NCBI RefSeq assembly: GCF_033954455.1
Contig: NZ_CP121473.1
Location: 930,001-994,000 of the forward strand
DNA from: Thiorhodovibrio litoralis
GTDB taxonomy: Bacteria; Pseudomonadota; Gammaproteobacteria; Chromatiales; Chromatiaceae
Length of the DNA: 64,000 nucleotides
Direction of reading: 5' to 3'
Under the pieces are notes generated by a model. The model made no database searches, was not told where the DNA came from, and worked only from the letters and a program-made list of their open reading frames with translations. A program made the translations under genes and the position numbers. This document shows, in pieces, positions 54,060-61,677 of the stretch. Position 1 is the first letter of the stretch; every line of letters begins with the position of its first letter.

Positions 54060-55073
54060 ATGCAGATCGGCTCCGCAACGCATCCTTCCAATCCAGTGTT
54101 TCCAGCTCTGTCTGGCGGCACTGGTGTGCGTGCCGGTCAGCGAGGGCCCTTGGCTGCGCCGTCGCAGCCACCCTGGGGTCAGCCTGCCGGTCCTGGTCAG
54201 GCTCCGCTGGTTGAATCTGCTGCTCCCAATACAGCCGTTTCGGACCCTAGATCGCCGAATCCTGGCTTTCTAAACCCGACGTTCCCCAATTCAGCGTTTC
54301 GGGCAGCGGAGTCAGGTGCTGCGCTAGGAAAAATGACGGCGCTGAATCAAGCCGCCGCCCGTTTGGCGCCGCAGGGTGCCCCGCCTGAAGGTGGGCCAGG
54401 CAGCCAAGCTGAAGTCCAAATCGGCTTGAATGGGGCGCAGAATGGGGCGCAGGCAGAGGAGTCCGATGACGCCGGAAACGCGGAAGCAGGCGAGGGTGAG
54501 TCCGACGGCGAGCGCATGGGCGAGGATGAAAAGAAATCCGCGCAAGATCTCACCCCCGATGAGCAGCGCGAGGTGAGCGATTTGCGCCAGCGCGATATGG
54601 AAGTGCGCGCGCATGAGCAGGCGCATGTGGCCGCAGGCGGGCGCTATGTGACCAAGGCGCCGAGCTATGACTACGAATCAGGACCTGACGGCAATCGTTA
54701 TGCCGTCGGCGGTGAGGTGTCCATCGATACCTCGCCGGTGCCTGGGGATCCTACCGCTACCAAGGAAAAAGCGCAGGTTATCCGCCGCGCTGCGCTGGCA
54801 CCAGCAGAACCCTCGACGCAGGATCAGCGCGTTGCTTCTCAGGCGCGGAGGATGGAAGCGCAGGCGCGCGGAGAGATGCTGCAGGAAAATCAGGGCGAGC
54901 TGTCCGATGCGCTCGCGAAGGTTGGAGAGCCAATCGAGGGTGATGGCAGTGTCGGGGATGCAGGCAGCGAGGCCGCAACGGCTGCGCCGATGGATGGCGG
55001 TTCACGCCTGCAGCAGCGGGTTTCAGGCTTCTTTGCGGCGTCACCGAGCCTCGGTTTGAGCCAGTTCGCCTGA
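54060..55073 (+). CDS. CJM1_0395-type putative metalloprotease
   Basis: About 337 residues. The N-terminal 150 residues are low-complexity; the conserved part contains REVSDLRQRDMEVRAHEQAHVAAGG (HEQAH resembles an HExxH zinc motif) and YAVGGEVSIDTSPVPGDPTAT, the hallmark of the CJM1_0395/SprA-related family. Activity unproven. The ATG chosen replaces a TTG four codons upstream. It converges on yjfB. Confidence 0.82.
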   Translation: MQIGSATHPSNPVFPALSGGTGVRAGQRGPLAAPSQPPWGQPAGPGQAPLVESAAPNTAVSDPRSPNPGFLNPTFPNSAFRAAESGAALGKMTALNQAAARLAPQGAPPEGGPGSQAEVQIGLNGAQNGAQAEESDDAGNAEAGEGESDGERMGEDEKKSAQDLTPDEQREVSDLRQRDMEVRAHEQAHVAAGGRYVTKAPSYDYESGPDGNRYAVGGEVSIDTSPVPGDPTATKEKAQVIRRAALAPAEPSTQDQRVASQARRMEAQARGEMLQENQGELSDALAKVGEPIEGDGSVGDAGSEAATAAPMDGGSRLQQRVSGFFAASPSLGLSQFA

Positions 55074-55145
55074 GAATATCTTCGCCTGCGCCTGAGAACT
55101 CCCCGCTGCTGAGGCCTTAGCTGCTGAGACCTTTGAGTCGACCCG

Positions 55146-55355
55146 TTAGGCCGTCACATTGATGTTGCCGCCGATATTGTCCGGCAATGCGGTGGCTTGC
55201 GGGCTTTCGGCGATGCTCTCGATCAAGGCGGCCGCGCCCTGCACCTGTGCATCCAGTGCCATGTTCAACACGCTGATGTCGACAGCTTCGTTGGTCTGGG
55301 AATTGTTGGCATTGGTCGCCAGGCTTGCGATTCCTGCGACTGAAGAAACATCCAT
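55146..55355 (-). CDS. yjfB: YjfB family protein
   Basis: 69 residues, beginning MDVSSVAGIASLATN and continuing EAVDISVLNMALDAQVQGAAALIESI, the YjfB_motility domain. These small proteins are linked to motility by association only. GGAGGGAG precedes the chosen ATG; the longer frame upstream is not conserved. Confidence 0.88.
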   Translation of the reverse strand: MDVSSVAGIASLATNANNSQTNEAVDISVLNMALDAQVQGAAALIESIAESPQATALPDNIGGNINVTA

Positions 55356-55741
55356 CGGTAGCTCCCTCCGGTTTGCAATGCGCGCCAGGCATGACCCCGC
55401 GCGCTGGCGCATTTTGCGGTTTGAGTGGAAGAAAATTCCTTTTCTGACTATAGTTTAGCTGATTGCTGGTGGAGTAGTCACGACGCTTTGTCCCGCTGGA
55501 CAGCTGAGTCGGTCATTTGTGATCGTGATCACATCGTGGGATCAAATAAGGCTATCACGTCAGGGAATTCACAACGGGATCACACAAGGGCCGCGCATGC
55601 GTTTTTCCAGCAAGTCCAGACTCCACGTCAGACTATCTCGATCTCGACGCGTTACATACAGTGACTGTATCGGCCGCCGTCTTCAAGTTTTAAGCGGATG
55701 CGTCGTTATCCTGGGTAAGATTCGTATCGAGGACCGCACCC
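55356..55741. other. Intergenic region with a CRP-like site
   Basis: 386 bases between divergent genes; AT-richer than its surroundings, with the CRP-type palindrome listed separately and a second GATCACA half-site near 55580. No supported frame. Confidence 0.5.
55518..55533. promoter_or_regulatory. CRP/Vfr-type binding site
   Basis: TGTGATCGTGATCACA matches the CRP consensus TGTGA-N6-TCACA at every defined base. It lies 163 bases before yjfB and 209 bases before the next gene on the other strand. Confidence 0.6.
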
Positions 55742-56062
55742 ATGATGCTTCAACAAGTCGTTAGCCAAGCCAGCTCCGTGCCTCCGTTTGCCGCGCCGGA
55801 AGATGCCCATCCGCCGACACTGGCAGCCGGTTTTTTGCCGGCGTTTCGCCATGAGCTCGACGGGGAGGTGCGTCTTTGCCTGACAGATGACGGGCGTTTG
55901 TCGAGCGTGCATCTGCTTGACTCGCTGCCAGCCGAGTGGGTGGCTGAACGCGACGATCATGGGCGTGTGATGGCTCTGGTTGAGCAGGTTTCAGCCGGTT
56001 ACCTGCGCGGCCATGAGTTCTGGAGCCTTGGAGAGTTGCGCCGTCCGCGTCTGGACAGTTAG
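55742..56062 (+). CDS. Hypothetical protein, 106 aa
   Basis: Soluble, acidic, no signal peptide. The middle has a small beta-like stretch (GEVRLCLTDDGRLSSVHLLDSLPAEWV) and the end is FWSLGELRRPRLDS. Codon use is like the neighbours. It lies between the CRP-like site and the HDOD genes. No family recognised. Confidence 0.6.
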   Translation: MMLQQVVSQASSVPPFAAPEDAHPPTLAAGFLPAFRHELDGEVRLCLTDDGRLSSVHLLDSLPAEWVAERDDHGRVMALVEQVSAGYLRGHEFWSLGELRRPRLDS

Positions 56063-56326
56063 CAATCCAGCCCATCCGTCACCCGCGAGTGGGTGCTCCA
56101 AATCCCGCGCCGCCCGCCTCTGCGGCGCGTCACCCGGTTGTTCCGCTCCGCTCAAGCGTATTCGCTTTGGGGCGGGCATGAGCCAACAGTCCAGGGTTTT
56201 CCAATCATCTGCTAAGCGTTTTGTGGCATCAAAGGCATTCTTCCCCCCATTCTGACTACCGATAGCTTGGTTCTTGCTAGACTATAAGAAGTTCCAAGGT
56301 TTGGCCCAGTTGACGGGATTTGCTTT

Positions 56327-57541
56327 ATGTCAGAGGACTTGACCCCTTCTACCGTGCTTGCGGGGATGGACATCACCAAAGGGTTGTCTGAGCAGGCGCG
56401 CGCCGAGCTTGGCTCGCGGGGGAAGCTTGTGCGCATCGATCAGGGCAAGCGTCTGGCGCGCCATCAAATTGGCGATCAACGATTGTTTCTGGTTGATGGG
56501 AATGTCATGCGCTCCTGCAACGGGCTTGAGCGCGAGCTCGACAGCTGCTTGGGGCTGAGCGATCCGGTTGAGCTTTTCGACGACACTGGCTCGGATGACG
56601 ATACCATCATCACCCAGGCGCGTTGTCTGCTTCTTGGCGTGCCGCGGGAGCTATTACCAGATGGCGCGAGTGATAGCGCGGAGGTCGATGAGCTTGAGCT
56701 TGACGATGCCGAGGGGGATTTTCTCGCCGGGCTCTATGAGCAGATCAATTCCAACCGCCTGGAGCTGCCCGCGCGCCCCGAGGTTGCGTTGCGCATTCAG
56801 CGCCTGACTGAAGACCCGGACACCGGTATCGCGGAATTGACCGAGCTGATTCAGAGCGATGCGACCCTTGCCGGCGCTTTGATTTTTGCGACCAACAGTC
56901 CCCGTTTCCGCGCGGCGAAGGAAATTACCTCCGTCCGCGACGCGATTGTCCGAATTGGTTTTGCTAACACCCGCATGCTCGCGACCAATCTTGCCTTGCG
57001 TCAGGTCTTCAAGGCGAAGCGGCAGGTTTCCCGGGAAGTAATGGCCGAGGTTTGGGCAGAAAGTGTGCTGCGCTCGGCCTACTGTTCGCTATTATCCCAA
57101 AAACTGAAGCTGCTCGATCCGGACCGCGCCTTGTTGGCTGGTCTGCTGGCGAGCGTTGGCGCCGTGCCCATTGTTCAGTTTTTTGATCAACTCGGCGAAA
57201 GCGCCGGCGGGCGCTCGGAACTCGACGAGTTGCTTGAGAAGCTGGTGAGCTTGACCGGCGTTCTGGTGGTCAACTACTGGGAGCTGGGTTCAGACCTGGT
57301 GGCGGTGGCCGAGCAGGCAATGAGTTGGGACTACAATGCGTCCGAGCCCGATTATGCCAGCCTCAGTATTGTTTCGCGTTGGGCAGCACTGGCTCACCAT
57401 GGCCAGCCTCGTCCGCCAGCGGCTGAAGTGCCGGCTTTCGCTACCTTGAACATGCAGCTACCCGGCGAGGACGGATCTGTTGTGGAGCTTGAGGGGAGCG
57501 AGGCGACGCTTGAGCGCTTGCAGGGCATGTTTGAGGTTTGA
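56327..57541 (+). CDS. HDOD domain signalling protein 1
   Basis: 404 residues. An N-terminal region of ~130 residues resembling a cyclic-nucleotide-binding fold but lacking the phosphate cassette, then an HDOD domain (about 140-340; ELPARPEVALRIQRLTEDPDTGIAELTELIQSD-type start, GFANTRMLATNLALRQVF). HDOD is a non-catalytic relative of the HD-GYP domain. It precedes a second HDOD gene by about 160 bases, on the same strand. Confidence 0.87.
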   Translation: MSEDLTPSTVLAGMDITKGLSEQARAELGSRGKLVRIDQGKRLARHQIGDQRLFLVDGNVMRSCNGLERELDSCLGLSDPVELFDDTGSDDDTIITQARCLLLGVPRELLPDGASDSAEVDELELDDAEGDFLAGLYEQINSNRLELPARPEVALRIQRLTEDPDTGIAELTELIQSDATLAGALIFATNSPRFRAAKEITSVRDAIVRIGFANTRMLATNLALRQVFKAKRQVSREVMAEVWAESVLRSAYCSLLSQKLKLLDPDRALLAGLLASVGAVPIVQFFDQLGESAGGRSELDELLEKLVSLTGVLVVNYWELGSDLVAVAEQAMSWDYNASEPDYASLSIVSRWAALAHHGQPRPPAAEVPAFATLNMQLPGEDGSVVELEGSEATLERLQGMFEV

Positions 57542-57703
57542 TGACGGGTTTGAGATTTGGTACCTGTCTTTTGGGATCACCTGGGCTAGACTGAGAGGGA
57601 ATGCTGTTCGGGCGACCAAATCATGGCTCGGGCTCGGGCTCGGCTGGCAATTGCCAAACATGACGCATATTCGCGCGCTAAGGGGGATCCCGTATTGTCA
57701 TCC

Positions 57704-58567
57704 ATGACGATTCAGTCAATCGTTAAATCGACCGGAAAGCTGCTGGCCATTCCGCGGGTTGTGGGCGAGGTCATGCGTCTGCTCGATGATCCGGACAGCG
57801 GACAGCCGCAGATTGCCAAGACGCTGGCGCAGGACCCGGCTCTGGTGGCCATGTTGCTCCGGCTGGCCAACAGTGCGGCCTTCTCGCCAAGTCGCACGGT
57901 CGATTCCGTCGATCGTGCGCTGGCGCTGCTCGGACGCGAGCAGGTGCGGCGTCTGGTCATTACCGGCGCGGTCACCGGGGCAACCGATCGCCTGCCGCCG
58001 CAGCAGCTGCTGCCGTTGGAATTCTTCTGGCGTCATTCCGCCTACTGTGCGGTGATCGGGCGTTTGCTTGCTGAGGAAACCCACCGCTCGCTTGAGGGTG
58101 TTGTGTTTCTCGGTGGCCTATTGCATGACCTTGGGCAGTTAGTGCTTTTCTCGCAGGCACCGGAGGAAACCCAGCGCGCTTTCTTGAACAGCCTGAGTGC
58201 CCCTCAGGCGCTCAGTCCGCAAACGGCGGAACATGAGCAGCTTGGGTTCGATCACGCCGAGCTTGGCGGCGCCTTAGCCGAGCATTGGGGGCTGCCACAG
58301 GCGCTGTGTGACATCTTGCGCTTCCATCATGACCCCTGCGCAGCGCCCGAGAGTTCCGCAAACGCTGTTGCATTGGTGCATGTCGCTAACACGGGCGCGC
58401 ATCTCGCCGAACTTGATTCGCGTGACTGGGGCGATGCGCCGCCAATCGACTCGTGCGTCTGGTCGCGACTTGGCATCACCTCCGATGTCTTGTTGCCGGT
58501 CATCGAACAGGCCCAGTATCAGGTACTGTCGGTCGAGGCGCTGCATGATCCGGAGCTGGCTGGCTGA
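57704..58567 (+). CDS. HDOD domain signalling protein 2
   Basis: 287 residues, a single HDOD domain: LLAIPRVVGEVMRLLDDPDSG, LAQDPALVAMLLRLANSAAF, LLGREQVRRLVITGAV and GGLLHDLGQLVLFSQAP (HD pair retained). The ATG is chosen; a TTG three codons upstream with AAGGGGG before it is an alternative. Likely acts in the same pathway as the neighbouring HDOD protein. Confidence 0.87.
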   Translation: MTIQSIVKSTGKLLAIPRVVGEVMRLLDDPDSGQPQIAKTLAQDPALVAMLLRLANSAAFSPSRTVDSVDRALALLGREQVRRLVITGAVTGATDRLPPQQLLPLEFFWRHSAYCAVIGRLLAEETHRSLEGVVFLGGLLHDLGQLVLFSQAPEETQRAFLNSLSAPQALSPQTAEHEQLGFDHAELGGALAEHWGLPQALCDILRFHHDPCAAPESSANAVALVHVANTGAHLAELDSRDWGDAPPIDSCVWSRLGITSDVLLPVIEQAQYQVLSVEALHDPELAG

Positions 58568-58575
58568 GCGCCTTA

Positions 58576-58595
58576 GCCCGGGCGCTTGCCCGGGC
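58576..58595. terminator. Hairpin between convergent HDOD and ZorB-like genes
   Basis: Two GCCCGGGC copies form an 8-bp stem around GCTT. Confidence 0.5.
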
Positions 58596-58636
58596 CTCAT
58601 CTTGCCGCTGTCGGTTTTTTGACGCCAGCTGCACGG

Positions 58637-59389
58637 TCATTGCACTCTTGGAGGCGGGGTTGCTTCGGGGTTCTGCTCAAGCGGGCGCCCGGCCAGCAGA
58701 CTGGCCTCGAAATTGGTCAGCACGCTGAACTCCACCCGTCGGGAAGCTTCCGCATCTTCCGCGCCTTGGGCATCGCGCACCAGCCGCGAGGATGAGAGAC
58801 CCACGGCAGCCACGCGCTCGCGAAACCAGCTTGCCTGTTGCACGGCGTCAAGTCCGTAGGCATAGCGCAGCACCTCCTGCGTGCGTTGCTGACTCAGCGC
58901 CATGTTGGAGAAATACGCCTCGAGCGGGCTGCTGTCAGGACCCCACTCGCTGGAGGTATGCCCCTCGATGCGAATCTCGCGAATCACCTGATGGAAGGGC
59001 TCGAGCTGGCGCACATAGCGCGGGAAGAAGTCGTTCAGGATGGCTTCGAACTCTGGCTTGATGGTTGCTGAGTTGCGATCGAACAACACCTCGGGCTCAC
59101 GAAAGCGCAGCGTCAGGGTGGGGCGGTCCAGTTCGGCGTTCCAGCGCGGCAGGTCGGCGCGGAATTCCTCTTCGAGTGCCTGATAAATGGCCTGGCGCAG
59201 CTCTGCGGCTGTGACCCGGACCTCGGTCTCGACCTGATGACTGCGCTCGAGCTGAACCATGTGCAAGAGCGCAAGGAACAGAAAGATCATCATCAGCGAG
59301 GCCATCAGGTCGGACACCACCAGCCAATGGCTACCGTCGTCAGAGTCCGCCGTCATCGGGGGCTGGTTTGGAAGGCTTATTGCTCTCAT
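58637..59389 (-). CDS. ZorB-like OmpA/MotB-type stator protein
   Basis: 250 residues. A short N-terminus, the membrane helix SDLMASLMMIFLFLALLHMV with the ion-binding Asp typical of ZorB/MotB, a short coiled coil and an OmpA-type peptidoglycan-binding domain (LFDRNSATIKPEF, IEGHTSSEW). In Zorya anti-phage systems ZorB and ZorA form a proton-driven membrane motor. Its ATG overlaps the stop of the ZorA-like gene (ATGA). No Zorya effector gene is nearby. Confidence 0.85.
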   Translation of the reverse strand: MRAISLPNQPPMTADSDDGSHWLVVSDLMASLMMIFLFLALLHMVQLERSHQVETEVRVTAAELRQAIYQALEEEFRADLPRWNAELDRPTLTLRFREPEVLFDRNSATIKPEFEAILNDFFPRYVRQLEPFHQVIREIRIEGHTSSEWGPDSSPLEAYFSNMALSQQRTQEVLRYAYGLDAVQQASWFRERVAAVGLSSSRLVRDAQGAEDAEASRRVEFSVLTNFEASLLAGRPLEQNPEATPPPRVQ

Positions 59390-60468
59390 TGTCTTTCACC
59401 CAGAGCGATCCCTTGAAAATCGGGATTGTTGTGGCGGCCGGGGCGATGGGCCGGCGGCGGTTCCCTATAGCCGTGCTCGGCGTTCTGCGCGGCAAGCACC
59501 GCATTCTCGATGCTCTCGAGCATGGCCGTGAGTCGGCTGTCCATGGCCGGGAAGGCGTCTTTCGCCTTGTCGCGCAGCTCGGCGATGGCGCCAAGCAGGG
59601 CTTCGAGCTCCATGGTTTCGCGTCTCAGGCTGGACAGGGTGCTCTGCTGATCCGCGACATGCTGGGAGATACGCATCGCTTGGTCGGTCAGTGTCTTCAG
59701 GGTGGCTTCGGACTTGGCCACGCCGGCGGTGGCATGGTCGAGCTGGCTGCCAAGACTTTCCATATGCTGGCGATACTGGTCCTGCCACTTCAGCAGCTTG
59801 CCCACGGCGCCGTCGAGGCGGGCGAAGTTCTCGCCGAACTGCACGCCGAGCTTGTCGTTGAAGTCGCGAATGACCTCCTCAAGCGCGGCGACCAATTGAC
59901 GCGAGCCAAGCTCACTCAACTGGGCGGCGAAACCGTCCAGCCCCTCGATTAAGCGCTGGTGATGGGTTTCCATGGTTTGATTCAGGCGTTCATCGAAGCG
60001 GTGCAGGCCGTCGTTCAATGCCTTGGTGGCGGCAAGCTGCGCCTCGGCGAGTTTCATCTGACGTTGGTCGTCAGTCTGGCCAGCCGCGGCCTGGGCGCCT
60101 GTTCCGGCCTGTCTCGCGCCGGCGCCCAGCACCAGCACCAGACGTAGCGAGGCACTGAGCGCGATACCGACAATACTGGTGATAAAGGCCAGCTTGAGGC
60201 CCTCAAGCAGCGTCGGAATGCTGTATTCGACCTGGCTGACATCGAATTGCAGTAGTCCGATGGCGATGCCCAGAAAGGTCCCGAGAATGCCGAGTGTGGT
60301 CAGCAATGTAGGTACGCTGTAGGCAAAGGCGGCGCCTTTTCTGAGCGCGGTTGCCATCAGCGCGGCGCCAAACATCGCCAGCAACAGCAGTGTAAAGACG
60401 CCGATCACCACAATAGGATCGAGCCGATTAAGGGTAGTAATCAAACCAAGGGCAATGGTGTCGAACAT
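59386..60468 (-). CDS. ZorA-like MotA/TolQ/ExbB proton channel with coiled-coil tail
   Basis: 360 residues. A MotA/TolQ-type membrane domain (VVIGVFTLLLLAMFGAAL, LLTTLGILGTFLGIAIGL, FITSIVGIALSASLRL) with a long cytoplasmic helical tail (about 130-330), the ZorA plan, although the tail is shorter than in well-known type I ZorA. It pairs with the ZorB-like protein by a 4-base overlap. TolQ-like roles unrelated to defence are possible. The start is the ATG before FDTIALGL. Confidence 0.85.
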   Translation of the reverse strand: MFDTIALGLITTLNRLDPIVVIGVFTLLLLAMFGAALMATALRKGAAFAYSVPTLLTTLGILGTFLGIAIGLLQFDVSQVEYSIPTLLEGLKLAFITSIVGIALSASLRLVLVLGAGARQAGTGAQAAAGQTDDQRQMKLAEAQLAATKALNDGLHRFDERLNQTMETHHQRLIEGLDGFAAQLSELGSRQLVAALEEVIRDFNDKLGVQFGENFARLDGAVGKLLKWQDQYRQHMESLGSQLDHATAGVAKSEATLKTLTDQAMRISQHVADQQSTLSSLRRETMELEALLGAIAELRDKAKDAFPAMDSRLTAMLESIENAVLAAQNAEHGYREPPPAHRPGRHNNPDFQGIALGERQ

Positions 60469-60978
60469 GATAGAGCCTGCTCTGATGCCGCTGTCATGCG
60501 GAGAGGAAGGTCTGGCCATGCGCATTCCCCTTGGCGGGGACCTGGGCGCGGCCTGGTGCGTGCTGACAGACGCAAAGCAGATTCGGTGCCAATGGTGGAA
60601 TTTCTAATAAATACAAACGTTAGTTGGATACTTGCTATTCTTTCTGCGGCGCGGGCGCGAGACAGCAGGGGCGCCTGTCGAGACTTTGACGCTTGTGTTG
60701 GTGTTCCTGGCATCCAACGCCCGCTGTCAAGCCAGTCTGGCATGGATAAAAAATGCTTTGGCGATCAGGTGTGTGACCTATGCGGAGAGCTGGGCTATAA
60801 TTAAGTTAAGAGAGCGTTGAGAAGCGCTGGTTGTGCGCCCGACCTTGCTGGTTTCTTAACCGGTTTTGCGTCCGGCTTGAGCAGGGATGAGCCAACCCAG
60901 GTGACGCGGCGATAAAGCGTCCTTGGGCAGCGCAACGGACAGGCAGCGTAATCGCGAACCCGAAGGGAGGGCCTCAAG
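60469..60978. other. Intergenic region between the ZorA-like gene and a hypothetical gene
   Basis: 510 bases. It contains the promoter listed next and a ~175-base leader with a CTGGTT/AACCGG hairpin followed by TTTTG near 60845-60865. No supported protein frame and no match to a riboswitch class that I recognise. Confidence 0.5.
60773..60801 (+). promoter_or_regulatory. Candidate sigma-70 promoter with perfect TATAAT
   Basis: GTGACC, a 17-base spacer and TATAAT; transcription would begin near 60808, giving a leader of ~170 bases before the hypothetical gene. Confidence 0.55.
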
Positions 60979-61425
60979 ATGATCGAAGCTGCGCCCATTT
61001 ATGTACCATTTGTTCCAAACGGGCGTCCAACCGGGTCCGAGCGTCTCGGGCTCGGGCAGATGTCCGCGCGCCCGGAGAGCGCCCGTGCGCTCAATGCGCC
61101 TGAACAGAGCAATGCCAAGGCGCCTTTCTCCGAGCGACAGGCCGCGATCGACTCGGCTTTCTCACAGCAGCAGCCGGTTGCCACAGGGCAGGCCGGCCGC
61201 AGTAATGCCGAGCTCGGTGCACGCGCCCGGGTCGCTGCCGGCAGCCAGTCCAACGGCCAGTCAATGCAATCACCACCAGCGCAATCCCAGACAAATGGGG
61301 CCTCTAGTGGCGATGACCAGGAATCTGTCGCTGCCAGCAGCGCCATGCGCCAGCGTGTAGAGATCGCTGTGCGGCTTGCGCTTCCTTCCGAGGAAAGCGG
61401 CGTGCAATACAATGTCGTGGTCTGA
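60979..61425 (+). CDS. Hypothetical low-complexity protein
   Basis: 148 residues, rich in Ser, Gln, Ala and Gly, without membrane segments. Only the last ~30 residues look ordered (MRQRVEIAVRLALPSEESGVQYNVVV). GGGAGGG precedes the ATG. No family recognised. Confidence 0.6.
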   Translation: MIEAAPIYVPFVPNGRPTGSERLGLGQMSARPESARALNAPEQSNAKAPFSERQAAIDSAFSQQQPVATGQAGRSNAELGARARVAAGSQSNGQSMQSPPAQSQTNGASSGDDQESVAASSAMRQRVEIAVRLALPSEESGVQYNVVV

Positions 61426-61429
61426 CTGG

Positions 61430-61585
61430 TCACAGACCTCTGGTATCGATAACCGCTGACAGCCTCCCGGTTTTGGCGTCGACCAGTTTTGCTCTGCCTT
61501 CGCCATCGGTGTCCCACTTGTTGACGCCCCAGTCATTGGCCTCCAGCCATTGGTCCCCTCGATTTGTCAGACCCTCGCACGGCAC
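61430..61585 (-). CDS. Possible small protein of 51 aa
   Basis: A GTG-started frame reads NRGDQWLEANDWGVNKWDTD, then EGRAKLVDAKTGRLSAVIDT, acidic and Trp-rich with an Asp-loop like an EF-hand. No ribosome-binding site is clear; it may be a remnant of a longer gene. Confidence 0.25.
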   Translation of the reverse strand: MPCEGLTNRGDQWLEANDWGVNKWDTDGEGRAKLVDAKTGRLSAVIDTRGL

Positions 61586-61677
61586 TCATTGAACAGCCGT
61601 GGGAATCTTTAGTTTCGCCCGCGTGGCAGAATACGCTAAATTGTGCATCGGATCGCAGTTTGACTTAAGGGGAAGGC

